Assembly: GCA_018242525.1 (NCBI GenBank) | Contig: JAFEBS010000054.1 | Coordinates: forward strand, 65,390 to 129,389 | Reading direction: 5' to 3' | Length of the DNA stretch: 64,000 bases | Source: Planctomycetota bacterium | GTDB lineage: Bacteria > Planctomycetota > Planctomycetia > Planctomycetales > Planctomycetaceae | Shown: positions 45,724-54,981 of the stretch, piece by piece | Position numbering within the stretch: position 1 is the stretch's first letter | How the letters are laid out: the number at the start of each line of letters is the position of its first letter | Translations under genes and position numbers: made by a program | Notes under the pieces: model-generated | Seen by the model: only the letters and a program-made list of their open reading frames with translations | What the model was told of the DNA's origin: nothing | Databases searched by the model: none

Positions 45724-47043
45724 ATGCCTCTACCTGCCATCCGTGTAGAAAACCTCGGCAAACGTTACCGTCTCGGGGCCACGCATTCCCATACGCTAGG
45801 AGAATTTGTCTCGGCAGCGGCGGGCCGGTTGCTCGGTCGCCGAATCGGCCACATCGCTACGCCCAAGCTTCCTGACAACGCTTCCAAGCAAGTCGACGAA
45901 GACGGCAACTTCTGGGCGTTGAAGGATGTCTCATTCGACGTTCAACCTGGTGAGGTGGTCGGGATCATCGGCCGAAATGGAGCGGGCAAAAGCACTCTGC
46001 TGAAAATCCTATCAAATATTGTCAGTCCCTCGACAGGTCGCGTCACCATTCACGGTCGCGTCGCCAGTTTAGTGGAAGTCGGCACGGGGTTCCATCCAGA
46101 GCTGACCGGCAGCGAAAACATCTACCTAAACGGAGCTATCCTTGGCATGACCAAAGCCGAAATCCGGCGCAAATTCGATGAAATCGTGGCGTTCTCCGAA
46201 ATCGACCATTTTATCAACACCCCCGTTAAACGCTATTCAAGTGGTATGTATGTTCGGTTGGCATTCGCAGTTGCAGCTCATCTAGACCCCGAGATTCTCA
46301 TTGTAGATGAAGTGCTTGCAGTGGGAGACATCGCATTCCAGCGGAAATGTCTCGGAAAGCTCGGCGATGTAGCACACCAAGGACGCACCGTCCTATTCGT
46401 CAGCCACAACATGCCCGTCATTCGCGCCATGTGCACGACGGCTGCATGCCTCGAAAATGGCTCGCTGACACACACTGGCACATGTGATACCGTTCTAGAC
46501 ACGTATCTGCTCGCGACATCTACCCAGACCTCCTGTGCGGCCGACATCGACTGTACACAAATTGCCTGTGCAGATCCCGCATTCGCGTTGCGCCGTATTA
46601 CCATTCTACAACAAGGCGCTCCGACTACCCACGTAAGTGCTTCCCTTCCACTTGATATCTGTCTATCGTATACAGTTCTTCACACGACAATAGGCTTGCA
46701 CGTGTACATACAGCTATACGACACTGACGACACGCTCTTGTTTGAAAGCCTTCACAACGGTTCATACGCGGACGTCCCTACTGTGCCACGGGGAACCTAC
46801 TCCAGCCGCGTCAGAATACCGGCAGATTTATTGTCGCCGCGACGGTACGAACTCCGTATACTTGCAAGCATTCACAACGCGCGTTCTTTACTCCCCTCGC
46901 CGATTCGCGTGCGCCTGGATGTTTCGCCCGGTGGCAACGCTAATCGAGCGTATCCTGGGTATCTCACCGCCGGTAAGCTCTCTCCTCTTTTGGAGTGGGA
47001 AACAACGCTCGCTATTCCAGACTCACCCGCTCCGTACCTCTAA
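45724..47043 (+). CDS. wzt: ABC transporter ATPase with glycan-binding C-terminal domain
   Basis: A 439-residue protein. The N-terminal half is an ABC ATPase with Walker A GRNGAGKST near 82-90, signature YSSGMYVRLA near 171, Walker B PEILIVDEVLA and switch region VLFVSHNM. The C-terminal part (about 270-439) is a Wzt carbohydrate-binding beta-sandwich that recognises the cognate glycan end (DICLSYTVLHTTIGLHVYIQL, LSPRRYELRILASI). Codon and base use change between the two halves: the first is GC-rich like its neighbours, the second uses more ATA, CTA and TTA. This suggests a transferred C-terminal domain matched to the glycan made by the following genes. Confidence 0.95.
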   Translation: MPLPAIRVENLGKRYRLGATHSHTLGEFVSAAAGRLLGRRIGHIATPKLPDNASKQVDEDGNFWALKDVSFDVQPGEVVGIIGRNGAGKSTLLKILSNIVSPSTGRVTIHGRVASLVEVGTGFHPELTGSENIYLNGAILGMTKAEIRRKFDEIVAFSEIDHFINTPVKRYSSGMYVRLAFAVAAHLDPEILIVDEVLAVGDIAFQRKCLGKLGDVAHQGRTVLFVSHNMPVIRAMCTTAACLENGSLTHTGTCDTVLDTYLLATSTQTSCAADIDCTQIACADPAFALRRITILQQGAPTTHVSASLPLDICLSYTVLHTTIGLHVYIQLYDTDDTLLFESLHNGSYADVPTVPRGTYSSRVRIPADLLSPRRYELRILASIHNARSLLPSPIRVRLDVSPGGNANRAYPGYLTAGKLSPLLEWETTLAIPDSPAPYL

Positions 47044-47199
47044 CTCACGGTGACAGCAGTAATGACAAACACGCCTTCTTTACCCCCGCCATTTGACGCC
47101 CAGACGCCGCCCAGTTTGCATGACCAACAGCGCACACCGGGACTCGCTACATGTCTAGATCGCGATGCACCAGTCGCCCACGATAGCGCGGAAGACCAC

Positions 47200-48345
47200 A
47201 TGAAACACCCCACGCACGATATGCCCCTAATGCGCACCGCTCCGGGAACGATAGTGCTGTTTCACCCATATGTGCCCGAAGCAGCACTTTCGAGTGTTGC
47301 AGACACGCTTGCATCCCGATGGATAGGCCAAGGCCCGAAGGTTGATCTATTCGAGCGTACGTTCGCCAACCGATTTGCGCCACGATCGAGTGCCATCGCT
47401 GTCGGATCTGGAACCGACGCACTTCACCTAGCATACATCCTGGCTGGATTGAAACCGGGTGATGAAGTGATCGCGCCTGTTTTCACCTGTACTGCCACTA
47501 ACATTCCATTTCTTTACATGGGAGTGCGCATTAGATTTGCAGATGTGCAGGCTGACACATTGAATATCGACCCTCGACACGTCAAGGATTTGGTAAATGA
47601 GAAAACACGAGCGATCGTTTGCGTTCACTACGGAGGCCTTCCCTGCGATCTTGATGAGCTTCACTCAATCGCCAATCAGTGGGGCATTCCGGTAATTGAG
47701 GATGCCGCCCACGCATTGGGGGCTACGTATAAGGGTCGCAGCATTGGCGCCATCTCGCCTATGACGATGTTCTCTTTTCAAGCCATAAAGCACATCACCA
47801 CGGGCGATGGCGGGATGCTCACATTAACGGACTCATCGCTCGAAAGTGCTGCCAGGCGAATACGCTGGTTCGGTATCGACCGCGAAGCGAAACAGAATGG
47901 AATCTGGGACAATGACATTACCGAGATCGGCTACAAGTATCAGATGACCGATATCGGCGCTTCAATGGGACTGGCTGCCCTTGAATCGTTTGATTCAGTG
48001 CTGTACCACCGCATGCAGCTGATGGAAGAATATAAGCATGGCCTACAAGGCATTCCCGGGATTTCAGTTCTTGGATCCGACTACGCGGATCGAGAACACG
48101 CCTGTTGGCTCTGTACAGTTTCTGTCGAGAGCCGAAGAGAGTTGCAACGTAAACTTTACGAGCATGGTGTAGAGACAAATCAAGTGCATTACCGGAACGA
48201 CAGGTATTCGATTTTCGGGGGCAGGCGCGTGGATCTGCCAAATATGGACCGTATTGAAGACAAGTATCTTGTCTTGCCTCTGCATCACAAAGTGTCACTT
48301 GAAGATGTGCAGCACATCTGTGATCTAATTCGCGGCGGATGGTAG
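47200..48345 (+). CDS. DegT/DnrJ/EryC1/StrS family aminotransferase (first)
   Basis: About 381 residues, PLP-dependent sugar aminotransferase. Motifs: AVGSGTDALHLAYILAGLKPGDEV, PVIEDAAHALGATYKG, and the PLP-lysine block FSFQAIKHITTGDGGML. It would convert a nucleotide-linked keto sugar into an amino sugar, donor usually glutamate. ATG 47200 (GGAAG 5 bases upstream) is chosen over ATG 47062 and GTG 47050, because the additional N-terminal 50 residues are low-complexity and unlike the family. Base composition is less GC-rich than the left half of the window. Confidence 0.92.
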   Translation: MKHPTHDMPLMRTAPGTIVLFHPYVPEAALSSVADTLASRWIGQGPKVDLFERTFANRFAPRSSAIAVGSGTDALHLAYILAGLKPGDEVIAPVFTCTATNIPFLYMGVRIRFADVQADTLNIDPRHVKDLVNEKTRAIVCVHYGGLPCDLDELHSIANQWGIPVIEDAAHALGATYKGRSIGAISPMTMFSFQAIKHITTGDGGMLTLTDSSLESAARRIRWFGIDREAKQNGIWDNDITEIGYKYQMTDIGASMGLAALESFDSVLYHRMQLMEEYKHGLQGIPGISVLGSDYADREHACWLCTVSVESRRELQRKLYEHGVETNQVHYRNDRYSIFGGRRVDLPNMDRIEDKYLVLPLHHKVSLEDVQHICDLIRGGW

Positions 48346-48941
48346 AAATGAAATGTTTGAATCGTTGGGTTGCCTATTGGCGTATTTGGAGGCTTGTGCG
48401 GGCTGCGGCCAGGGGTGACGCTAATCCCCTGCGACTTAATCTAGGGTCCGGCGCAGGGCGGATCGCAGGTATGGTGAACGTCGACGTCGATGAAGGCGTA
48501 AGTCCTGATATTCATTTGGACTTCATCGTCGCCTGCCGTCGTTTTCCGACCGGTAGTGTTGCGCATGTGGAGATGTGTCACTCTTTAGGCTATGTCCGCC
48601 TCTGGGAAGCCCGAGAGCTGTTTGCAGAGGTGTATCGGATTCTTTGCGAGAAAGGAACCTTCGTAATTGAGTTGCCAGACATTGGAAAGTGTGCAGCCGA
48701 GATGATCAATACGAGCGGGAGAGATTTTGATCAGTATTTAGAGGCAGTGCGAGGATGTTATGCTTTCGACATTGAACAGATCGCGAAGAAGGTGCAGTAC
48801 CATCCATACTTGTTCGGATGGAGTGCGTGGCATTTGTTGAGAGAGCTGCGCCTGGCGGGATTCACTGACGCCGTCGAAGGGCCGCCTCGGACACACGGGC
48901 CAAGGTTTTGGAGAGACGTTAGAGTTGAATGCACAAAGTAA
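48339..48941 (+). CDS. SAM-dependent methyltransferase-like protein
   Basis: A 200-residue protein with a type 11 methyltransferase-like core: LRLNLGSGAGRIAGMVNVDVDEG (SAM-binding), then MCHSLGYVRLWEARELFAEVYRILCEKGTFVIELPD. This class is common in glycan clusters and often methylates sugars or acts near the lipid carrier; some members may lack catalysis. It overlaps the aminotransferase stop by 7 bases; ATG 48348 is an alternative start with a possible GGA upstream. Confidence 0.85.
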   Translation: MVEMKCLNRWVAYWRIWRLVRAAARGDANPLRLNLGSGAGRIAGMVNVDVDEGVSPDIHLDFIVACRRFPTGSVAHVEMCHSLGYVRLWEARELFAEVYRILCEKGTFVIELPDIGKCAAEMINTSGRDFDQYLEAVRGCYAFDIEQIAKKVQYHPYLFGWSAWHLLRELRLAGFTDAVEGPPRTHGPRFWRDVRVECTK

Positions 48942-49004
48942 TGCCACCTCAAGCAGACGGCAGGCGCTGTTGATCCACAAGTTGTAATTTGGAAGTTCGT
49001 AGTA

Positions 49005-50153
49005 ATGAGCGTTAGACGTCGGTTGCTGATTGTCACGGATTCGGTGTGCGGTAGCTTTAGCGCGATCAAGCGAGCACATTCATATCGTGGCATGTTTGAG
49101 CAAAGCGAGTCTTGGTCAGCTACGTACATTGATCGCAACACTCCGCGTGCCGCTCAGTCGCCACCTTTGGGAAAAGCAAGTATTGTACGCCGTATGACGC
49201 GGCGACTATTTAAGAATCACTCGGATTCGGCAGGCGAGACGGAGACGTTTCGGGCGCGCGAGTCACATATTGTAGACATGGCAAGGAGTTACGATGCCGT
49301 GTATCTTGTTAAAGTGCCCGGGGTGACTTTGTTGCGTGAACTAGCTGCGATTCCCGGACTGCGTGTTCTTATGGACTTCAATGACACGATCTGGCTACCG
49401 TGGCAAAAGGCCTCCGCGTGGGAAGGCCTGGAAGAAATGATTTCCATTGCGGATGGAATTGTTTGTGAGAACCAATTCGTGGCTGAGTATGCGCGCAGAT
49501 TCAATCCGGTTGTTCATCTAGTACCCGATTGCGCACAAGTCGCTGTTTTTGATGATCTGCGTGGAAGCGTGGCTCGAAATGAAGACACGGTACGACTTGG
49601 TTGGATCGGAAGTGCGGGAACCGCATCGTCATTGTATCGAGTTTGGGAACCGCTTGAAGCGCTTAGCGTTCGTTACCCCCAGGTCGAGCTTCGAATCCTC
49701 GGCGCATCGCCTGAGCATCTTCCCCGGTTTGAGCACGTCAAATGGTCGACAGTCTCATCCTATGATCAGAAGACAATGGTTCGGGAGGCACTTGCAATGG
49801 ATGTTGGCATTTTTCCCCTCTTTCATGTCACCGAGTCAATCGGGCGTGGTAATGGAAAGACTGTACTGTACATGGCTGCAGAGGCGGCCACCGTCAGCGA
49901 AGGTATTGGCGAGAATGTACAGCTGATCAAAGATGGAGTGAATGGGCTTCTTGCGAGCACATCGGATGAATGGCTAGCAAAACTTGATTGGCTCGTAGCG
50001 CATAGGGAGGATCGGCGTCGGATTGCGCGGGCGGGCTTGCAGACTGTTCGCGAGGAGTTGTCAGATCTGTCATGCTTTTCACAGTTGATCGGCGCGCTCG
50101 ATTCAGTAATGGAGTCCTCAACGGCTGAAGAAACCCACCGTGGACGTGTATAG
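49005..50153 (+). CDS. Glycosyltransferase (GT-B, family 1/4-like)
   Basis: A 382-residue protein with a GT-B layout: LLIVTDSVCGSFSAIKRAH at the N-terminus, central VRLGWIGSAGTASSLYRVWEPLEAL, and a C-terminal donor-binding region VGIFPLFHVTESIGRGNGKTVLYMAAEAA ... IKDGVNGLLA. GGAAG lies 9 bases before ATG 49005. Base use is closer to 50% GC than the rest of the window, judged by eye. The 3' end overlaps a minus-strand transposase remnant by 36 bases. Confidence 0.85.
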   Translation: MSVRRRLLIVTDSVCGSFSAIKRAHSYRGMFEQSESWSATYIDRNTPRAAQSPPLGKASIVRRMTRRLFKNHSDSAGETETFRARESHIVDMARSYDAVYLVKVPGVTLLRELAAIPGLRVLMDFNDTIWLPWQKASAWEGLEEMISIADGIVCENQFVAEYARRFNPVVHLVPDCAQVAVFDDLRGSVARNEDTVRLGWIGSAGTASSLYRVWEPLEALSVRYPQVELRILGASPEHLPRFEHVKWSTVSSYDQKTMVREALAMDVGIFPLFHVTESIGRGNGKTVLYMAAEAATVSEGIGENVQLIKDGVNGLLASTSDEWLAKLDWLVAHREDRRRIARAGLQTVREELSDLSCFSQLIGALDSVMESSTAEETHRGRV

Positions 50154-50351
50154 AGTCGCGTACAGAGTGCCGCAAGACAAGTTAGACGTGCAGTATTTCA
50201 CCTGGAATCGTTCGGAGTTTCTCCTTTGGGTTGCCGTTCCTGGCTGGCGGTCTTGAATCTCCACCAATTCCTTCTTCTTCGTATCCACCGAGCTGACAGG
50301 TTGAGCGGGCAAGTCGTGTCGAGCCAAGGCGCTCACCGAAATAGATTTCAT
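50118..50351 (-). pseudogene. Frameshifted remnant of an ISAzo13-like (IS630-related) transposase
   Basis: On the minus strand this reads LPAQPVSSVDTKKKELVE near 50315-50259, matching the conserved QPVISVDTKKKELVG block of ISAzo13-type transposases. After a one-base frame change the sequence continues as FKTASQERQPKGETPN (about 50258-50210), matching the family's FKNxGREWQPKGEPE segment, and then stops. Only this piece of the roughly 400-residue transposase is recognisable, so it is a decayed fragment. Recognition is by memory of the motif. It marks an old insertion in the 46.3-51.8 kb stretch of unusual composition. Confidence 0.7.
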
Positions 50352-50364
50352 AAGACACGGTCCT

Positions 50365-50568
50365 TCACCATGGCCTGTTAGCCAGCGACAAGCCGACAGA
50401 CAAAAGTGGATTGTGAACCGTTATTGTACGGGCAAATGTAATCTCAGATTCACGAATTGGCGTATTGCTCAGGTCTTCACCCAGAACACCAGCGGCGGAA
50501 TGAACGGCTACGATGAAAGATCCAATAACTGCTGGAGCGCTGATAAAGGATATCCGTAATTCGCCCAT
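50365..50568 (-). CDS. Small frame of uncertain reality, next to the transposase remnant
   Basis: A 67-residue minus-strand frame beginning MGELRISFISAP, with one hydrophobic segment (AVIGSFIVAVHSAAGV). I recognise nothing in it. It occupies most of the 359-base gap between two glycosyltransferase genes and overlaps the start of the next one, so it is probably spurious; recorded because this gap otherwise holds only the transposase remnant. Confidence 0.15.
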   Translation of the reverse strand: MGELRISFISAPAVIGSFIVAVHSAAGVLGEDLSNTPIRESEITFARTITVHNPLLSVGLSLANRPW

Positions 50569-51805
50569 GACGAAGCGACCGTTAACGCTTTCTCGGATTA
50601 GTCAGGGCATTTGGTGGCGTCTGTTTGGTAGATGGCTGGAAGTAATTCGCACTCACCAGCGGCGACGGCGCGACTTATATCGGTACTTTCCAATATGTCG
50701 TCGATTTAATGACAAAACGTCGCCGCGCGGTAGGGCTTTGGTCTTGTACGTCGTCGACTCATTCCTTCCAAATGTCGACGCTAGTGTTCTACGTGCTCAC
50801 GTTCAGCATTGGCGATGTGCGGAGCTTGTTGCCATTCTAGAGACAGCAGGGTTCAGTGTCGACGTAACAGACTGGAGGAATATGCATGCCCCCTGTGCTG
50901 ATGAATACGATCTCGTGGTGGGACAGGGCCGCGCCTTTGTTAATAGCTGCCGGTGCCGTCGCTCCGCTGTAGCAATCTATCTAGGCACTGGGAGGTATTC
51001 TCGTGTAACGGCGTCAGCAGTGGTGGAACGGTCACGTCAATTGCATTTGCGACGTGGGGTAAAGATAGAACAACCGTTTCCTGTTGATGATGGTGCGCTG
51101 TGTGCAGACGAAATCTGGTACTTCGGGGACTCCGCCACGAGTGATACCTATCGAGCGGTTACTCGAGTTCCATTGCATCCGTTACCAAACACGGTGGTGA
51201 AGGGCGTCCGATCAACCCTTCAAGGTAAAAACTACTCCGAAGCGAAGCATCATTTCATGTGGATGGCTTCCCATGGAGCCTTGTTGCGAGGCCTAGACGT
51301 GTTACTCGAGGTATTCGAAACGATGCCGGAATGTCATTTGTGGATATGTGGACACGTGGAGCAAGAGAAGTCGTTCTTTACGTTCTATCGGAGTCATCTT
51401 ACGGCCACATCGAATATCCATTACGTTGGGTGGATTGACGTCGCTGGAGAGCAATATAGAGATATTACGCGGCGTTGCGGGTACATGGTTTATCCTTCGG
51501 TTTCAGACGGAATGCCAGGTTCAGTAGTGAATGCAATGGCCGCTGGAGTGGTTCCCATCGTAACCGATGAGGCTGGTATTGATTGTGCTGGATTTGGACT
51601 GCGAATTGCGAGTGTCGAGCACGGTGTCATCCGCGATTTGATAGAACGAGCTGCGGCAGTCACCCCCGTTGCGCTTGAAACGCAGGCGACGGGGACGTCG
51701 TCGTACGCAATGAAAAGGTATTCCGAAGATGCTTTTCGTACCACATTGCGGGAACGAGTGGAAGCAGTGGCGTGCCGGGTTTTTAGCAATACAGCGGAAA
51801 CGTAG
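50513..51805 (+). CDS. Glycosyltransferase (GT4-like)
   Basis: Up to 430 residues. The C-terminal half shows a GT-B donor domain: FMWMASHGALLRGLDVLLEVFETMPECHLWICGHVE, IHYVGWIDVAG, and YMVYPSVSDGMPGSVVNAMAAGVVPIVTDEAGID with the conserved Glu position less clear than in standard GT4. The N-terminal part is basic (RTHQRRRRDLYRYF). The start is uncertain: ATG 50513 or ATG 50567, neither with a good Shine-Dalgarno. Base and codon use resemble the preceding genes rather than the GC-rich genes on either side. Confidence 0.83.
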   Translation: MKDPITAGALIKDIRNSPMTKRPLTLSRISQGIWWRLFGRWLEVIRTHQRRRRDLYRYFPICRRFNDKTSPRGRALVLYVVDSFLPNVDASVLRAHVQHWRCAELVAILETAGFSVDVTDWRNMHAPCADEYDLVVGQGRAFVNSCRCRRSAVAIYLGTGRYSRVTASAVVERSRQLHLRRGVKIEQPFPVDDGALCADEIWYFGDSATSDTYRAVTRVPLHPLPNTVVKGVRSTLQGKNYSEAKHHFMWMASHGALLRGLDVLLEVFETMPECHLWICGHVEQEKSFFTFYRSHLTATSNIHYVGWIDVAGEQYRDITRRCGYMVYPSVSDGMPGSVVNAMAAGVVPIVTDEAGIDCAGFGLRIASVEHGVIRDLIERAAAVTPVALETQATGTSSYAMKRYSEDAFRTTLRERVEAVACRVFSNTAET

Positions 51806-51876
51806 CTGGGTGTTGTATCTGCACGGCTTTCTGCTGCTGGGTTAACGGTGTAGCAAGAGGGGAGCGTTAACCGTCA

Positions 51877-52815
51877 ATGGGCGCCAAATCGAGGACCGCA
51901 TTTAGAACGAGCCGAATTTCGGTCGTTACGCCGAGCTTTAACCAAGCGCAATTCCTGAATCAGACCATCGGCTCCGTGCGTTGCCAGGACTACGCCAATG
52001 TCGAACACATCATCATCGACGGCGGCTCCACTGATGGATCACAGGACGTAATTCAGAAGTACGAACGTGGCTTGGCATACTGGGTCAGTGAGAAGGATCG
52101 GGGCCAATGCGATGCGATCAACAAGGGGTTTGCTCGTGCGACGGGCGACATCTTCGCCTGGCTAAACAGTGATGATACGCTGGAGCCGGGGGCACTGTGG
52201 ACGGTCGCTCGCTATTTCTCGGAGCATCCGGACTGGGTGTGCCTAACGGGAGGTGCCTACGCGATCAATGAAGCCGGCCGGTATCTGGATCATGACACGC
52301 ACGCGTCTTTGGATGGCATTCGCCCCGAACGGTCAATCCGACGCTGTCCAAAGCAAGGCGGCTCCGAATGTTTTTCCTTCTGGACACGCGACTGGTTTCC
52401 GCAACCGGCCACGTTCTGGCGGCGGAGCGTCTGGGAGCAAATCGGACCGCTCGACGAATCACTGCATTTCTCGATGGATTACGAGTTGTGGCGGCGCATC
52501 GCTCAAGTCGGCGAAATCCATCCCATCTCCGAGGTTCTGGCGAACTGTCGATACCACGCCAACTGCAAAACGATTCGCGAAATCTGGGGACCACTGAAAG
52601 AAGTGGTGGCAGTCAACGCAGTTCAAATGGACGAAGTCCACTTTCGCCAGTTCGGCATAGAAGTGACGAACTGGTTGATCGAACGACTGGTGCTAATGGA
52701 GTCGGCCAAGAAGTTGGCGCAGCGTGATTTACAGAATGCATTACAATCGCCTACCTATCGATTGGCGCGATGGTTGTTGCGACCACTTTCCCTGCTCAAA
52801 TCCGCGATGCGTTAG
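51877..52815 (+). CDS. Glycosyltransferase family 2
   Basis: A 312-residue GT-A enzyme: ISVVTPSFNQAQFLNQTIGSVRCQDYANVEHIIIDGGSTDGSQDVI at the start, then NKGFARATGDIFAWLNSDDTLEPGAL with a DxD-like metal motif (NSDD), and SMDYELWRRIAQVG. GGGGAG lies about 12 bases before the ATG. Base composition is back to that of the host. Adds one sugar to the repeat unit; donor unknown. Confidence 0.93.
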   Translation: MGAKSRTAFRTSRISVVTPSFNQAQFLNQTIGSVRCQDYANVEHIIIDGGSTDGSQDVIQKYERGLAYWVSEKDRGQCDAINKGFARATGDIFAWLNSDDTLEPGALWTVARYFSEHPDWVCLTGGAYAINEAGRYLDHDTHASLDGIRPERSIRRCPKQGGSECFSFWTRDWFPQPATFWRRSVWEQIGPLDESLHFSMDYELWRRIAQVGEIHPISEVLANCRYHANCKTIREIWGPLKEVVAVNAVQMDEVHFRQFGIEVTNWLIERLVLMESAKKLAQRDLQNALQSPTYRLARWLLRPLSLLKSAMR

Positions 52816-52929
52816 TGCGTCGGCGCCGCTGCGTAATCTCTCCCGCGGATCGAGAGTTCAGAATCGTACCGATTCGTATGGCACCTTCTGGGCGGGTGGG
52901 CGAGACAGGTGAATGATGGGGGATGCAGA

Positions 52930-53592
52930 ATGCTCGCTACACCAGTGATTATCTGGGGGGCAGGCGGTCACGCCAAAGTTATTTCCGAACTGATTGCACG
53001 GTCGTCAAATTGGTGCGTTGTCGGCTTCATCGACGACATCGCCCCTCAACGCCAGGTCCGAGTGTTCGCAGGTCAAACGGTATTTCCGTCGCTGGAATCG
53101 GCAATTAACGAAACGCGAGCACGCCACATTTTCGTGGCAATCGGTAACAATGATGCGAGATTACGGTTAATCGAGAATGCAATCGAAAGGCAAATGACGG
53201 TTATCACTGTTATCGCACCAAACAGCTGGATCTCACAGTCATCCACTATTGGAGCAGGGACTGCAATCATGTCGGGAGCGGTCATAAATGCAGATGCACT
53301 CATCGGAACCGGAGTCATCGTCAACACGAATGCGGTGGTTGAGCACGACTGTATCGTGAATGACGGGGTCTCGATCGGCCCAGGTGCCGTGCTTTGTGGA
53401 AATGTGGTCGTCAATAAAGGCGCATTTATTGGCGCAGGTTGCGTAGTCAGAGAGCGAATCACCGTCGGACAGGATTGTATTATCGGCTGCGGCGCAGCAC
53501 TGGTTGCAGATGTAGAGAGACAGTCTATTGCATACGGGGTTCCTGCGAAAGTCGTCGTTCAGGCTGAACCTGAACTGGAAGCAGCGACCTGA
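52930..53592 (+). CDS. NeuD/PglD/VioB-like sugar O- or N-acetyltransferase
   Basis: About 220 residues with an N-terminal Rossmann-like PglD domain (VIIWGAGGHAKVISELIARS) and a left-handed beta-helix of hexapeptide repeats (IGAGTAIMSGAVINADALIGTGVIVNTNAVVEHDCIVNDGV). Family members N-acetylate 4-amino-deoxysugars or O-acetylate sialic acids using acetyl-CoA. ATG 52930 has GGGGGA 7 bases upstream and is preferred to GTG 52909. The following gene is a sugar aminotransferase, so the pair probably makes an N-acetylated amino sugar. Confidence 0.92.
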   Translation: MLATPVIIWGAGGHAKVISELIARSSNWCVVGFIDDIAPQRQVRVFAGQTVFPSLESAINETRARHIFVAIGNNDARLRLIENAIERQMTVITVIAPNSWISQSSTIGAGTAIMSGAVINADALIGTGVIVNTNAVVEHDCIVNDGVSIGPGAVLCGNVVVNKGAFIGAGCVVRERITVGQDCIIGCGAALVADVERQSIAYGVPAKVVVQAEPELEAAT

Positions 53593-53680
53593 GATCGTGT
53601 ATCGCAAGCATTTGATCGTCGGCAGCCGCAAGCGGGCACCGACGGTGCTTGAACGCGATCAATTCGAGGCAGAGGTTTCC

Positions 53681-54958
53681 ATGGGACTTGTCAATCATCA
53701 CCGCCGAAATGCTGGACGCTCAGCCTCAGCGGAACCTGTTGAATCTCGCCTACAGGACAAGGCTTCCAGTCAGATGTTTTCTGAACCGCTCCATGTAGGC
53801 CGTCCAAATATTGGTGACCGTGACGAGCTGATGCGGCGAATTGGAATGATCCTCGATCGGCGATGGCTGACCAATGATGGTGTCTGCGTGCGAGAACTGG
53901 AGTCAGCGGTCAGTGCAATTACCGGAACAAAGCACTGCGTTGCCATGTGCAACGCGACCGTCGCTCTGGAAATCATGATACGAGCGTGCGGGTTGACGGG
54001 TGAGGTTCTTGTTCCGTCCTACACCTTTGTCGCCACGGCTCATGCGTTGCAATGGCAGGCCATTACGCCTGTCTTTTGCGACATTGATTCCCGGACGCAT
54101 ACTCTTGATCCCGATTGCCTTGCCCGGCAGATCACGCCCCGAACGACCGGGATCATTGGCGTTCACGTTTGGGGGCAACCGTGTGACGTGGCCGGTCTGC
54201 AACGAGTGGCGAATGATCACAGCCTGACATTGCTGTACGACGCTGCCCATGCCTTTGGTGTGACACATCAAGGACAATCGCTGGCAAAGTATGGCAAAGC
54301 GAGCGTACTGAGTTTCCATGCCACGAAGTTTGTGAACTCGTTTGAGGGGGGGGCCGTCGTCACGGACGATGACGAATTAGCCGAAAAGATGCGATTGATG
54401 CGGAACTTCGGTTTTGCAGGCGAAGATCGTGTCGTTTATGTGGGTACGAACGGCAAGATGTGTGAAGTCAGTGCCGCGATGGGAATTACGTCCATTGAGG
54501 CGATGTCCGAATTCATCGCGACGAACCGGGACAATTACCACGCCTATCGCGAAGGCTTGGCTGGCCTGCCCGGCATCCGCCTGATTCAATACGACTTTGC
54601 GGAAGAGCAGAATTACCAATACGTCGTTCTCGACATCGACTGCGACGAGGCTGGATTGACGCGTGATGAGTTAAAACAGATTCTCACGGAGAACAACGTC
54701 CTGGCTCGCAGGTATTTCTGGCCGGGCTGCCATCGCATGGAACCGTATAAATCGCTGTATCCCAACTGCCATCTCTGGCTCCCAGAAACAGAGCGTGTCG
54801 CAGACCGGGTACTCGTGCTGCCGACGGGAACCGCCGTGACTGCGGAGGATGTGACCGAGATCTGTCATTTGGTCCGGCGACAAATCGACTTAAACTGTGT
54901 TCGTGGATTCAGTGCAGCGAATCCCGCGATTCGCAATCATGTCGATCAGCAACTGTAA
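53681..54958 (+). CDS. DegT/DnrJ/EryC1/StrS family aminotransferase (second)
   Basis: About 425 residues, PLP-dependent. Motifs: GTKHCVAMCNATVALEIMIRA, HVWGQPCDVAGLQRVAND, LLYDAAHAFGVTHQGQSLAKYG and the lysine block SFHATKFVNSFEGGAVVTDD. This looks more like the dTDP-4-keto-6-deoxyhexose aminotransferases than the first one at 47200 does. ATG 53681 has AGAGG 5 bases upstream; the longer frame from 53528 would overlap the acetyltransferase gene by 65 bases. With that acetyltransferase it forms a probable aminosugar module, and RmlA at 31382 could supply the dTDP-sugar. Confidence 0.92.
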   Translation: MGLVNHHRRNAGRSASAEPVESRLQDKASSQMFSEPLHVGRPNIGDRDELMRRIGMILDRRWLTNDGVCVRELESAVSAITGTKHCVAMCNATVALEIMIRACGLTGEVLVPSYTFVATAHALQWQAITPVFCDIDSRTHTLDPDCLARQITPRTTGIIGVHVWGQPCDVAGLQRVANDHSLTLLYDAAHAFGVTHQGQSLAKYGKASVLSFHATKFVNSFEGGAVVTDDDELAEKMRLMRNFGFAGEDRVVYVGTNGKMCEVSAAMGITSIEAMSEFIATNRDNYHAYREGLAGLPGIRLIQYDFAEEQNYQYVVLDIDCDEAGLTRDELKQILTENNVLARRYFWPGCHRMEPYKSLYPNCHLWLPETERVADRVLVLPTGTAVTAEDVTEICHLVRRQIDLNCVRGFSAANPAIRNHVDQQL

Positions 54959-54981
54959 ACCTGCAAGACGCGGGAGCGCGC

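Noticed and set aside
50118..50351. Possible small peptide gene with a Cys/Ser/Thr-rich tail, RiPP-like
   Set aside because: The reading LPAQPVSSVDTKKKELVE and its frameshifted continuation match transposase blocks, so the frame is a remnant, and the Cys-rich tail is out-of-frame translation.
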